64,000 nt of DNA from M3007 sp041392625 (GCA_041392625.1 JAWKLR010000003.1:1-64000), one strand, 5' to 3'. Counted from the first letter of the stretch, positions 8,419 to 17,024 are shown. Numbers and translations: made by a program. Notes: a model not told the origin generated them from the letters alone.

Positions 8419-9513
8419 ATGAAATGGATCCTCACCTGTTTGTTGTTTTTGCCCCTCATGGTATCCGCTCAGAGTTTTCATGCTGTTTTTCCCGATCTGG
8501 AAGGGGAGGAGTTGTTGGACAGTGTAGCATCCAACTACAGACCACAGGTTGTTTTGCCTTGGTCGATGGCACGCGATACGCTCTTTTCCAAGGTTTTGGT
8601 TGGGGCTGATGACAGTCTGGAGTGCATTTATTCCGGCCACAAACTCTACCTGGACCCAACGGCGGATCCGACAGAAGCTGTGTACTTGGGTGGACAGAAT
8701 AATGGTATGAATACAGAGCATTTGTACCCGAAGAGTAAGGGCGCCGAACAGGGCAATGCGTACAGCGATATGCACCATCTTTTTCCTACAAAAATTCCGG
8801 TTAATTCAGCGCGTTCTAATGACCCATTTGGGGAGATTCCCGATCAATTAACCGACAAGTGGTTTTATCGAACAGCGACCCTGAGCTCAATTCCACCAGA
8901 AAATATTGATGCATATTCTGAAGATAAGGACGCCTTGTTTGAACCCCGGGAGTCAGTCAAGGGGGACGTGGCCAGAGCCGTTTTCTATTTTTATACCATG
9001 TACAAAGTACAGGCCTTTGCAGCGGATCCCAATTTTTTTGATTTGCAACGCGCTGCTTTGTGCGCCTGGAATGAGGCTGATCCGGCTGACAGTACGGAGT
9101 TAATTCGAAGCTATAAGATTGCGGCTTATCAGAGCGGGAAAGAAAATCCATTTGTTCTTGATTGTACACTTGCCCATCGGAGCTATTGCCCGGAGGTGCC
9201 TGCAGCTTGTTCCAGTTCATCCGTGGTTGATCCGGCCGAATCTTTGAAGCCCCATGCAGTTATCTTTCCTAACCCGGTTGCCGACCAGTTGAATGTGGAG
9301 GTACAATTGCCGGTTGCGGCCAAACTTTCCTGGAGTTTGTATACGGTGTTGGGACAGGAGGGAAGCGTCCGACAGTTGGATTCTTTGCCGGCGGGAACTC
9401 ACCGACTGGTCCTTGATCTGCCGGATAATATCCCGGGGTGCAATTATATCCGAATCCTGGTTGAATCCCAAGAGCGGGTCTATGCGCTTGTTGTGCCGTT
9501 CATCAAAGCCTGA
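8419..9513 (+). CDS. Secreted EndA/NucM-type endonuclease with T9SS tail
   Basis: A 364-residue exported nuclease. Residues 1-17 are a signal peptide (cleavage near VSAQS). The central domain matches the endonuclease I family, with MNTEHLYPKSKG, SDMHHLFP, SARSNDPFG and ESVKGDVARAVFYFYT; the His-containing blocks form its metal site. From about residue 275 a T9SS type A sorting domain follows (FPNPVADQLNVEV, LYTVLGQE, ending in RVYALVVPF). It should therefore be carried across the outer membrane and released or anchored. A role in extracellular DNA use is inference. It is a single gene with no obvious operon partners. Confidence 0.9.
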   Translation: MKWILTCLLFLPLMVSAQSFHAVFPDLEGEELLDSVASNYRPQVVLPWSMARDTLFSKVLVGADDSLECIYSGHKLYLDPTADPTEAVYLGGQNNGMNTEHLYPKSKGAEQGNAYSDMHHLFPTKIPVNSARSNDPFGEIPDQLTDKWFYRTATLSSIPPENIDAYSEDKDALFEPRESVKGDVARAVFYFYTMYKVQAFAADPNFFDLQRAALCAWNEADPADSTELIRSYKIAAYQSGKENPFVLDCTLAHRSYCPEVPAACSSSSVVDPAESLKPHAVIFPNPVADQLNVEVQLPVAAKLSWSLYTVLGQEGSVRQLDSLPAGTHRLVLDLPDNIPGCNYIRILVESQERVYALVVPFIKA

Positions 9514-9575
9514 ATTTGGTAGGTATTGAAACCACATCTATATATAGGGATGGTTTGCTGGTCCAATTTTTCAAA

Positions 9576-9603
9576 TTGGTTCTCATAAAAAGGTGTAGTT
9601 TTG
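9576..9603 (+). promoter_or_regulatory. Promoter of the DedA gene
   Basis: TTG at 9576-9578, a 17-base spacer and TAGTTTTG at 9596-9603 match the Bacteroidota -33/-7 pattern. The start codon follows about 33 bases later. Confidence 0.55.
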
Positions 9604-9636
9604 CGGCCCCAAACAAATTTACTACCCTGTATTTAT

Positions 9637-10290
9637 ATGGAATTTCTGACCCAAGCTTTAGACTTTATCCGGCACCTGGATGTTCATTTGGAGAACATCA
9701 TGCAAGAGTACCAGTTGATGACTTATTTCATCCTGGCGCTCATTATTTTTTGTGAAACCGGACTGGTGGTTACTCCGTTTTTGCCTGGCGATTCTCTCTT
9801 GTTTGCTGCCGGAGCCATAACAGCTAAAACGGGAATTCTGAGTATCTGGGTTTTGATTCCCCTGCTCTTTCTCGCTGCATTGCTTGGTGATAATACCAAT
9901 TACTTTTTTGGTAGGTACTTAGGAACCAAGGTCTTTGTTAAGGACTATTGGTTTCTCAAACGCTCCTATATTGATAAGACCCAATCGTTTTATGAAAAAT
10001 ACGGTGGTCGTACCCTGGTAATTGCTCGTTTCGTTCCAATCGTTCGGACGTTTGCTCCCTTTGTAGCCGGTGTAGGCAATATGACCTACCGGAAGTTTAT
10101 TGGGTTTTGTCTGGCCGGTGGCGCGCTGTGGGTTACGGGCCTGACTCTGCTCGGCTATATTTTTGGAAGCACCCGGATTGTAAAAGAAAACTTCGAATTG
10201 GTCGTGCTGGGAATTATCGGGGTATCCGTACTTCCAATTTTTATTGAATTGATCCGATCCAGATTGAATAAGGGCAAAGAGGCGGAATAA
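9637..10290 (+). CDS. DedA family membrane protein
   Basis: A 217-residue integral membrane protein of the DedA/VTT family. These proteins act in membrane homeostasis; some members move undecaprenyl phosphate or phospholipids. The typical blocks are ETGLVVTPFLPGDSLLFAAGAI, GDNTNYFFGRYLG and the conserved FVPIVRTFAPFVAGVGNMTYRKF region. About five hydrophobic segments are visible. The ATG at 9637 is preferred over the in-frame start at 9601 because the promoter box ends at 9603. A more exact substrate cannot be read from the sequence. Confidence 0.92.
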   Translation: MEFLTQALDFIRHLDVHLENIMQEYQLMTYFILALIIFCETGLVVTPFLPGDSLLFAAGAITAKTGILSIWVLIPLLFLAALLGDNTNYFFGRYLGTKVFVKDYWFLKRSYIDKTQSFYEKYGGRTLVIARFVPIVRTFAPFVAGVGNMTYRKFIGFCLAGGALWVTGLTLLGYIFGSTRIVKENFELVVLGIIGVSVLPIFIELIRSRLNKGKEAE

Positions 10291-10311
10291 ACCGCGAACA
10301 AGCTTTTGCTT

Positions 10312-11247
10312 TTATCCGGCATGCTGCCTTTGCAGTCGTACTATTTTCTCGTACACATCGGTGTAGTCAAAAACCTCCAAGTCGCGTAAGAACTCAAGTG
10401 TTTGTCTTAGTTGCGGAATGCTTGAGACTCCTAACAGGAATGCCTGAATCTCAGGGGTCATGCTGTTGAAAATCAGGCCCAATTGATTCATGTTTTTGAT
10501 AGGGGGGCGGACTGCAGCCAGTGTCCAATCTTCCAATTCAGCCTGTATGGCCTCCAGGAGTTGTCTGCTGGCTTCCGGCTTGCCTCCTCTGGCCAGATAA
10601 CTGCTGTTTTCACCGTATTTCCCGTCGAGTTTAACCCCTCCCGCATTGATTCCATAGGCACAGAACCGGAATTGTTTGGGATTGAACCCATGGTATTTTT
10701 TCAGATCAGATTGCAATACATTGTGTTTTAGTTGAAGGTCTGTAGGCAGGGAATATTCCTGCATGGCTTCAAGGTAGGCTGCTGGGTGGGCAATGCCGCT
10801 CAATCCGGGCTTCAGCCCATGTTGATCGTACATTCTGGTGAGCACATCCAGTGTTTCATGGATAGCAGACGAATCATTTCTGTTGTCCCAGTGGATCATG
10901 ATTCCATGGAGATTGGCTCCAAACAGGCGCAGGTATTCCTCGGTCATCATTTCCAGGAAGGAGGGGGCGAGGTTGTTTTCCGGACTGCGCATATTGTCGG
11001 TGCTGCCCAGTTTCATAGTAATTTGTAGGGTGTTGACCCCGTGCGCATCCACAAATTCCTTCAGGATTTTTTCACTCAATCTAAAATCCTCTGGAACTTT
11101 ATTAATAGGGTAATTGGTCGCCGCGTCAACGGCAGAGAGTCCTGCTTCCATCCAGGATTCCAGTAGTTGAAAGGCTGTTTGCTGGTCGACGGTCCAGCCC
11201 CAATTTGCTGTACCCAGGATAAGGTCGGTTTGGTTTCGATCGAACAT
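10312..11247 (-). CDS. Aldo/keto reductase family protein
   Basis: A 311-residue protein with the aldo/keto reductase barrel order: DLILGTANWGW at the N-terminus, the Asp-Tyr part DAATNYPINK near residues 40-50, the lysine strand TMKLGS, and the histidine strand GIMIHWDNRND. The C-terminal part has a short VSSIPQ motif at the nucleotide-binding end. It is thus probably an NAD(P)H-dependent oxidoreductase. The substrate is unknown, and relatives near carbohydrate genes often act on sugars or polyols. The next upstream gene, a glycosyltransferase, starts only 14 bases away on the same strand, suggesting a two-gene unit. Confidence 0.85.
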   Translation of the reverse strand: MFDRNQTDLILGTANWGWTVDQQTAFQLLESWMEAGLSAVDAATNYPINKVPEDFRLSEKILKEFVDAHGVNTLQITMKLGSTDNMRSPENNLAPSFLEMMTEEYLRLFGANLHGIMIHWDNRNDSSAIHETLDVLTRMYDQHGLKPGLSGIAHPAAYLEAMQEYSLPTDLQLKHNVLQSDLKKYHGFNPKQFRFCAYGINAGGVKLDGKYGENSSYLARGGKPEASRQLLEAIQAELEDWTLAAVRPPIKNMNQLGLIFNSMTPEIQAFLLGVSSIPQLRQTLEFLRDLEVFDYTDVYEKIVRLQRQHAG

Positions 11248-11261
11248 AGGTATCTGACTAC

Positions 11262-12023
11262 TTAATCAGTGATTTCTAGAGCCTGCCTCTTTGCTCGTTG
11301 CAGATTTTCTTTTTTTCTCAATTTCAAGACCCTCATGGCCTTGATGTATTGTATGGCCAGTTTCTGGATATTTACCTTGCTGGAACTGGTGTCGTCAGCC
11401 CAGGTAACCGGCAGTTCATACAGTTGTATGTTTTGCCACTCGGCAACTGCGAGCAATTCGGTACTAAAAAACCAGCCATTGCTGACTGCTCCACCTTCCA
11501 TAAGCTGGGTCAGGCAACTGCGTTTTAGCCATTTAAAACCGCACATCCCGTCTGAAAAATGGATGCCCAGGTACACTTTCAGCATTTTATTGAATGTACG
11601 GGAGATGAACTCTCGTTTCAGCGTTCGGCCGGTGACACGTGAACGGCGATGCAGCCTGGAGCCATAAACCAGATCGGCATTGCCGGCTACCAAGATTTCA
11701 TGTGCTTCCAGAAAATGCGACAGATCTGTAGCAAGATCAAGGTCCATGTAGCCAACGACATCTGCGGTGCTTGCCGACCAGGATGTTTTAAGCGCCAGGC
11801 CAACGCCTTTTTCAGGCACTTGTAGGAAATGGACTCCATCGTGCGATTTGGTGAGAGCTTGTCCGATTTCCGGTGTTTGGTCGGTACTTCCATTGTCGGC
11901 AATAACAATGCGCCAGAGCGACCGGTCCGGGAAGTGTTCGCACAGGAAGGTGTGCAGGATATTAATTTGTGACGCGAGGGTTTCTTCCTCGTTTAATACA
12001 GGAATTGTAATGTCAAAGGTCAT
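11262..12023 (-). CDS. Family 2 glycosyltransferase (dolichyl-phosphate mannosyltransferase-like)
   Basis: A 253-residue GT-A fold transferase. It has the nucleotide-sugar start ITIPVLNEEETL, ADNGSTDQT and the acidic YMDLDLATDLSHF motif for metal binding, then the SRTFNKML and DGMCGFKWLKR segments seen in polyprenyl-phosphate glycosyltransferases. No transmembrane tail is visible, so it probably acts at the inner face of the membrane, moving a sugar to a lipid carrier. It shares a unit with the aldo/keto reductase. The exact sugar is unknown. Confidence 0.88.
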   Translation of the reverse strand: MTFDITIPVLNEEETLASQINILHTFLCEHFPDRSLWRIVIADNGSTDQTPEIGQALTKSHDGVHFLQVPEKGVGLALKTSWSASTADVVGYMDLDLATDLSHFLEAHEILVAGNADLVYGSRLHRRSRVTGRTLKREFISRTFNKMLKVYLGIHFSDGMCGFKWLKRSCLTQLMEGGAVSNGWFFSTELLAVAEWQNIQLYELPVTWADDTSSSKVNIQKLAIQYIKAMRVLKLRKKENLQRAKRQALEITD

Positions 12024-12237
12024 GAGAAAAGTGATTCCTGCGAAGGTAGTACCTTTTGATGTACCGTAGGAAGTCTCAGTGGGTCTAAAAACGAATAGGG
12101 GCGAAATGAAAATTGAATTGTGTGTTTTTGCTGCTGTTCTGGTTTTGTCGACATAAAACCTTTATTTTGTCTGAAATAAATGGTGTATCGCCGATCAAAT
12201 TGGCAAACTGCTTACAGTCCTTGGATATTTGAACCAT

Positions 12238-12429
12238 ATGAAAGATTATTTGAAAAACCCGATCATTGTTTTCTTTGCCGGTTTATTGGCCATCTGGTTA
12301 TTGTTCAACTTCATGAAAGTTGTTGTAAATTTGTTTTGGCTGGTAGTGCTGGCGTTTGTAGTGCTTTTTGCTTTCAATGAGCGATTCCGGCGGCTGGTGC
12401 AGCGTTTCTTTACAGCCATGTTTCGATGA
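12238..12429 (+). CDS. Small membrane protein
   Basis: A 63-residue protein of mostly hydrophobic character with two adjacent predicted spans (about residues 7-26 and 29-45) and a basic C-terminus (ERFRRLVQRF). The ATG at 12238 is chosen over an in-frame TTG nine bases upstream. It lies 65 bases before the PspA-like gene on the same strand and may be its membrane partner. No family recognised. Confidence 0.55.
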   Translation: MKDYLKNPIIVFFAGLLAIWLLFNFMKVVVNLFWLVVLAFVVLFAFNERFRRLVQRFFTAMFR

Positions 12430-12494
12430 TGCCTGGTGAATACAATAAGAACATCACATAAACCCAATCTATATTTTAACTGATAAATCAACTT

Positions 12495-13529
12495 ATGAGT
12501 ACTGAACTGCAACCCATGCAACCCAAAAAGTTTTGGCAGCGCCCCGAAGGCGTTACCGGAGGTATATTTCTAGCTGCCATTGTTCTTGGGGGAGGATACT
12601 TGCTTTACACCATTTTGCCTACCCTGATTACCCTTGCACAAAACACCCTGTACCTTGCAGGGCTGTTGGCTGTTTTGGGAGCAGTAGTATATATGGTACT
12701 TGACCCCAAAATGCGCAACCTGGTATGGTACATGTATAAATCGGTCATGCGCTGGATCACCGGTATTTTTGTTCAGCTCGATCCAATTGGCATTCTGAAA
12801 AGTTATATTGATGAACTGAAAAACAATTTGGGTAAAATGAATACCCAGATTAGTAGCCTGAAAGGACAGATGTACAAGTTGGGCGAAATGATCAAGCAGA
12901 ATCAGCGTGAGATCAAGACCAATCTTGGACTGGCCAGCAAAGCAAAGGAAACGGGCAAGGATTCGATTATGGTATTAAAAGCCCGGAAGGCAGGTCGTCT
13001 CCGTGAGTCCAATATGAAATTGGAAGATCTCTACAACCGCATGGAAGTACTTTATCGGGTGCTGACCAAGATGTATGAGAATTCTGAAATCATGTTGGAA
13101 GACCTGCAGGATCAGGTTTATGTAAAAGAACAGGAGTACAAAGCAATAAAAGCCAGCCACTCTGCAATTCGTTCTGCAATGAATATTCTTAGCGGAAACT
13201 CCGACAAGAAGTACATGTACGATATGGCTCTTGAAGCCATGGCTGAGGATGTTGGTCAGAAAGTAGGAGAAATGGAGCGATTCATGGACATGTCCAAAAA
13301 CTTCATGGAATCTATTGACCTGCAAAACGGCGTATTTGAAGAAGAAGGCCGTGAAATGCTTGAGAAATGGGAAAAGGAAGGAGTATCATTCCTTCTGGGA
13401 GGCGAAAAGACGCAATTGATTTCAAAAGCCAACAGCGATTCAGAAGTGTTGGATTTAAATGAAGAGATCAAAGTGCCAAGAAAGGAAGATCGAGGAGGGA
13501 ACCAATACGATTCGTTTTTCGATCAGTAA
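12495..13529 (+). CDS. Membrane-anchored PspA-like coiled-coil protein
   Basis: A 344-residue protein with two hydrophobic segments (about residues 21-45 and 51-68) followed by a long helical, charged region from about 95 to 270. That region starts DPIGILKSYIDELKNNL and resembles the DPExxxxxxIxEM start and coiled-coil hairpin of PspA/Vipp1 (ESCRT-III-like) proteins. The tail is acidic and ends in DSFFDQ. PspA proteins are normally peripheral, so the N-terminal membrane spans are unusual. A role in membrane stress or remodelling is inferred from fold resemblance only. It follows a small membrane protein gene. Confidence 0.6.
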   Translation: MSTELQPMQPKKFWQRPEGVTGGIFLAAIVLGGGYLLYTILPTLITLAQNTLYLAGLLAVLGAVVYMVLDPKMRNLVWYMYKSVMRWITGIFVQLDPIGILKSYIDELKNNLGKMNTQISSLKGQMYKLGEMIKQNQREIKTNLGLASKAKETGKDSIMVLKARKAGRLRESNMKLEDLYNRMEVLYRVLTKMYENSEIMLEDLQDQVYVKEQEYKAIKASHSAIRSAMNILSGNSDKKYMYDMALEAMAEDVGQKVGEMERFMDMSKNFMESIDLQNGVFEEEGREMLEKWEKEGVSFLLGGEKTQLISKANSDSEVLDLNEEIKVPRKEDRGGNQYDSFFDQ

Positions 13530-13532
13530 TGC

Positions 13533-15068
13533 TTATTTGCCTGTGACGTGCTTGTAAAGCATTTCCCACAGGTGTTCATACGGAATCACCTCGATGAAAT
13601 AGACTTGTCTGTTTACATCGGGCTTCAGATCCAGGAGGATATCCAATTCCTTCTGGATCTTTTTTTCGGAATTGGCTTCATCAAAGGGATGGTTGATGAG
13701 AGCGAGCAAGAGTTTGAGGAAACAAGCGCTGCGTTTGTTCAGGTCGTTTTCCAGGTATCGCTGCCGGTACTTGTCGAGCGCATCGCCGGAACGGCCTTTT
13801 TCACCATATTCTTTTGGATTCACAATATCAAATAAAATTGGCAGCAGCATGATTGGGATGTTCATTCCCTCCCGGTCCTTTTCAACTACATCAAACTTGT
13901 TCATGTAGCCCCCCAGTTTAAACTCACCACACACATTTACTATTTTATCTTTATCAAGCACGCCAAGTTCTCCTAGCAAATAAAAGTAGCCCAGGAGCAG
14001 ATGAAAGTTGTCATGTGTCATCCCGGTTAGGCGCTGGTAATTGCTTTGCTGGCAGGCATAGAGGTAGGCATCCAGTGCTTCTTCATATGCTTGGATACCT
14101 ATATAGTAGAAACATTTGACTTCATATCCTTTGAACCAGGGATAGTCTCCTTCACGTGCAAGTGTAAAATAATGTTGAAAGACCTCCTCCTGGTTATCTG
14201 GAGATTTAAGCTTGAGTTGGGCTATACAGAAAAGCTTTTGGAGTAGAATTGATTGGTGCTGTCCTCTGGTAAAGCTTGGCCGGTCTTTAAGGTTGTCAAG
14301 TGTTGATTCAATAAGCTGCAGGGATTCATGATGGGTTCCTCCGGAGGAGTTTTTAATCATACCAATCAGAAACAAGTGAAAAAGGAAGCGAATGGTACTT
14401 ATTTCACCTTCCATCGCTTGCAGCTCTTCATAGTATGCTGAAGCTTTCTGGAAAACTTCATCGTTGGGTGAATTAGATGAAGCGTAATACATATCAAGTT
14501 CCTTATAGTATAAGAAGGCCTTCATTTCTGCGGCACGCTCCTTTTCGTATTTCCTGTACAGCTCTAGGTATTTTCCAAAACCAGTAAGGTCTGTTATGGT
14601 ACTACCATAGTTGGAAACAATAGTTCTTGCAATTTCAGAATTAAGGTCGGTTAATTCCAGTTTGTCGGTTTGAGTCAGCGTTTGTTGTAGCAAGAATGCA
14701 GCAGCAACTTTTGCACCTCTTCCTTGGAGGAGTTGCGCAGCAGCAAAATCCTTATAACAGTTGGAGATTGCGCGCGATTGTTCGGTGAACATCGACTCGT
14801 TGAAGTCAATAAAGAAAACAGTGTTGACCAGTTGCCGGAAGAACTTGGCGCGGAGTTTTTTGTATTTGGGGTCTTTTGAAAAACTGCCAAAGATAGCCTC
14901 GGCAGCTTCGTCGTCGGAATTAAAGGTATCGCGCAAAATCCCTTCGTACAAAATCTCGGATTTTGAGTCTTCAAACTGTGTTACGCCCAGGATTTCAAGT
15001 TGCTTGATCTTGTTTTTATTGACAATTTTCACCAAGTCTTTAAGTGCTTTGAAATCAAGGGATTTCAT
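13533..15068 (-). CDS. Large helical protein of unknown function
   Basis: A 511-residue, apparently soluble and almost all-helical protein with no signal peptide. Repeated helix-turn-helix pairs rich in aromatic and Leu residues (FLYYKELDMYYAS, YYIGIQAYEEALDAYLYACQ) look like tetratricopeptide or similar repeats, though no clean TPR consensus is visible. The ATG at 15068 (MKSLDFKALKDL) is chosen. The frame stays open 252 bases further upstream, but the added residues are Cys/Phe-rich and unlike the rest. It ends 3 bases from the convergent PspA-like gene. I do not recognise the family. Confidence 0.7.
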   Translation of the reverse strand: MKSLDFKALKDLVKIVNKNKIKQLEILGVTQFEDSKSEILYEGILRDTFNSDDEAAEAIFGSFSKDPKYKKLRAKFFRQLVNTVFFIDFNESMFTEQSRAISNCYKDFAAAQLLQGRGAKVAAAFLLQQTLTQTDKLELTDLNSEIARTIVSNYGSTITDLTGFGKYLELYRKYEKERAAEMKAFLYYKELDMYYASSNSPNDEVFQKASAYYEELQAMEGEISTIRFLFHLFLIGMIKNSSGGTHHESLQLIESTLDNLKDRPSFTRGQHQSILLQKLFCIAQLKLKSPDNQEEVFQHYFTLAREGDYPWFKGYEVKCFYYIGIQAYEEALDAYLYACQQSNYQRLTGMTHDNFHLLLGYFYLLGELGVLDKDKIVNVCGEFKLGGYMNKFDVVEKDREGMNIPIMLLPILFDIVNPKEYGEKGRSGDALDKYRQRYLENDLNKRSACFLKLLLALINHPFDEANSEKKIQKELDILLDLKPDVNRQVYFIEVIPYEHLWEMLYKHVTGK

Positions 15069-15602
15069 AATGTACTGGTTATTAGGTTTATATATATATA
15101 AGGAATGGAAACTGACCGGTTTGAAAACTGGTTTTTTGTCCTTTGATCGAAAAGTGAACGGTCGCATCTTTGTACTACAAAAGAAAACAAAACACAGACC
15201 ACACATCAATTCTCGTGCAAAATAAAGATTTCGCATTTGAATAGCATCAGACTCGGTTCGAAAAATGCATTCTGACCAAGATATTTGCAGGAAGTGTGAA
15301 CTTCTTTTTGAAAAGGCCATTTGAAAACGAATAAACTAAATTAATAATATGAAAAATTAAGTTTCGAAATAAAAATCGATAAGTAATCTAAAATTAATCG
15401 TGTAAGATTCTGCTAATCAGCAAAATAGCCTTTGGAATCACACAAAATATTTTTGATAAATTAAAAGAAAGCATTTTTCTGTGTCTGAAAAATGCCTGGT
15501 TGGATGTGCAATCTGACTGGGTTAGAATGTCGTTTTTTGTCCTGTGACTGTCTGCAATGAGTTTAGACCTTTGTGTCATCACAAAATCAAAAATCGAAAC
15601 TC
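15069..15602. other. AT-rich gene-free stretch
   Basis: No credible gene is seen in these 530 bases. They should hold the promoter of the 511-residue protein gene and, at the right end, that of the small exported peptide. No exact TAnnTTTG box was found on either strand. Confidence 0.5.
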
Positions 15603-15770
15603 ATGACACTGGCAACATTACTTCTTAGCTTTTTCTTTTCTTTTTCAGGTATTGACGGGACTGCAACCTTGGATAGTTCTTTGCCAGGCGATACAATGGA
15701 GCAGGAAAATATTTCACTTGAAGGTCAAGCTTGTGTAGAGTACATCACACCTGCTGATGGTGATTTCTAA
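15603..15770 (+). CDS. Possible small secreted peptide
   Basis: A 55-residue open frame starting MTLATLLLSFFFSFSG, a strongly hydrophobic signal-like segment, followed by about 38 acidic residues ending ITPADGDF. An in-frame ATG at 15573 adds ten polar residues and is less likely. No homologue comes to mind. Support comes only from its signal-like start and its place upstream of a strong terminator on the same strand. Confidence 0.35.
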   Translation: MTLATLLLSFFFSFSGIDGTATLDSSLPGDTMEQENISLEGQACVEYITPADGDF

Positions 15771-15812
15771 AGAGATAATAATTTAATACAACTAGATATA
15801 TTTTGATGGCCC

Positions 15813-15865
15813 CCGCTACAACGAATATTTTTTAATCCACCGCTTCAACGTTCTTTTTTTAATCT
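15813..15865. repeat. Imperfect tandem repeat, two 27-base units
   Basis: CCGCTACAACG then a T-run and AATC (15813-15837) is followed at once by CCGCTTCAACG, a T-run and AATC (15840-15865). There are only two units and no spacers, so it is not a CRISPR array. Confidence 0.5.
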
Positions 15866-15974
15866 GATTTGTTGTGCTCATGATGCAGCTAAAGACAACT
15901 GAGACGGATACAAACATACTGTTTCAGCCCACTTAAGTGAATACAGGGGTCAACAAAATACGCTTTATTGATCA

Positions 15975-16001
15975 ACGGGTAATGTCCATGACATTACCCG
16001 T
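15975..16001 (+). terminator. Strong rho-independent terminator upstream of cas6
   Basis: ACGGGTAATGTC (15975-15986) and GACATTACCCGT (15990-16001) form a perfect 12-bp stem with a CAT loop, followed by TTGATTTTTT. It ends a plus-strand transcript beginning upstream, either the small peptide gene or an unseen RNA at about 15780-15970. Confidence 0.8.
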
Positions 16002-16128
16002 TTGATTTTTTAAGCGCTTTTTTAAGATATTTTCTTGGCGCTCGAGACTTTTTCCGTACTTTTCGGGGTCAAAATATCCAAACGAAGGGTGGAAACCTTT
16101 AATCTGCCTTTAATCTTATCGTTTATCT

Positions 16129-16923
16129 ATGCGAATCCAATTTAGCCTTTCTTGTCAGAAAGGCACGATTATCCCCATAAATTACCAGTCGGAGATATCG
16201 AGCTGGATATTCAATGTGTTGGCAAATGCCGGCGCAGAGTTGTCCGCACATGTGCAAAAAATGGGTTTTGACCTGAGTGCACGCAGTTTCAAGCAGTTTA
16301 CGTTCAGCCCGCTTGCTATCTATCCCTATGAAATGGACCAGGCCCGCCAGGAGTTTCGGCTCCTTGGAAATCAGGTAAAATTGAGCATCTCAATTTATCT
16401 TGAACGGGGTTTTGAGCAACAGGTCGTCCATCTATTCCGCCAAACCCCCTTGGAACTGGGAACTCTGGATGGGAATCAGGCCATTTTTGAAGTCAAACAC
16501 TGGCAAATTCTCCCTTCCGCAAATCTCAGCGAGCAAATGCAGTTTAAAGCATTCTCTCCGATTTCAATAACCACTGTAGAGGAGGGGAAAACCGGCAACT
16601 TGTACATTTTGCCCGACAGCGAATTTTATGATGTGAGCTTTTTCCATCACTTAGTGCGCCGGTTTAAAGCAGCCAAAGATTATAAGTCACTCGCCCAACT
16701 AAAATTACTGGATCCTTCCTTTCCAATGGAGTTCAAACTGTTGGGGCCATCCAAATCCCGCCTGATTCACCTGAAACCCAATGCCGAGAGCATTCAGCAA
16801 TTGCGTGGTTTTACCTATGAGTTTGAGGTAAATATGCCCATCCATCTGATGGAATATGCATACTACTCCGGTTTTGGTGAATTTCCCTTCTTAGGATTTG
16901 GCTTCGTGGAAATAAAACAGTGA
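16129..16923 (+). CDS. cas6: Orphan Cas6-family CRISPR RNA endonuclease
   Basis: A 264-residue RAMP protein. In CRISPR systems Cas6 cuts precursor crRNA within the repeats. The N-terminal ferredoxin-like half shows PINYQSEISSWIFNVL followed by FKQFTFSPL. The second half has SPISI, YILPDSEFYDVSFFHHLVRRFKA and FKLLG-SRLIHLK. The C-terminal glycine-rich loop is YSGFGEFPFLGFGFVEIK. Compared with Bacteroidota Cas6 as I remember it, the usual H-x-x-G catalytic site reads Gln43-Lys-Met-Gly46, with His41 two residues upstream. The lysine and asparagine of the C-terminal loop are replaced by Phe-Pro-Phe. No array or other cas gene is in the 64 kb. It could be a relic, a trans-acting processor for a distant array, or repurposed. 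Confidence 0.85.
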   Translation: MRIQFSLSCQKGTIIPINYQSEISSWIFNVLANAGAELSAHVQKMGFDLSARSFKQFTFSPLAIYPYEMDQARQEFRLLGNQVKLSISIYLERGFEQQVVHLFRQTPLELGTLDGNQAIFEVKHWQILPSANLSEQMQFKAFSPISITTVEEGKTGNLYILPDSEFYDVSFFHHLVRRFKAAKDYKSLAQLKLLDPSFPMEFKLLGPSKSRLIHLKPNAESIQQLRGFTYEFEVNMPIHLMEYAYYSGFGEFPFLGFGFVEIKQ

Positions 16924-17024
16924 AAATAACAGTTATGTACATTTAGGTCTGAAAGCCATTGTTTAAGTCTAAGGTTATTCCACCTTATATTCCTAGGGTA
17001 CGTTTCTAATAATGTTTCGTGTAT

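Noticed and set aside
15069..15320. N-terminal extension of the 511-residue protein gene
   Set aside because: The added residues are Cys/Phe-rich and unlike the rest; the ATG at 15068 gives a natural start.
15813..15865. Tandem repeat near cas6 as a CRISPR array
   Set aside because: Only two imperfect units placed back to back with no spacers between them; no further copies in the window.
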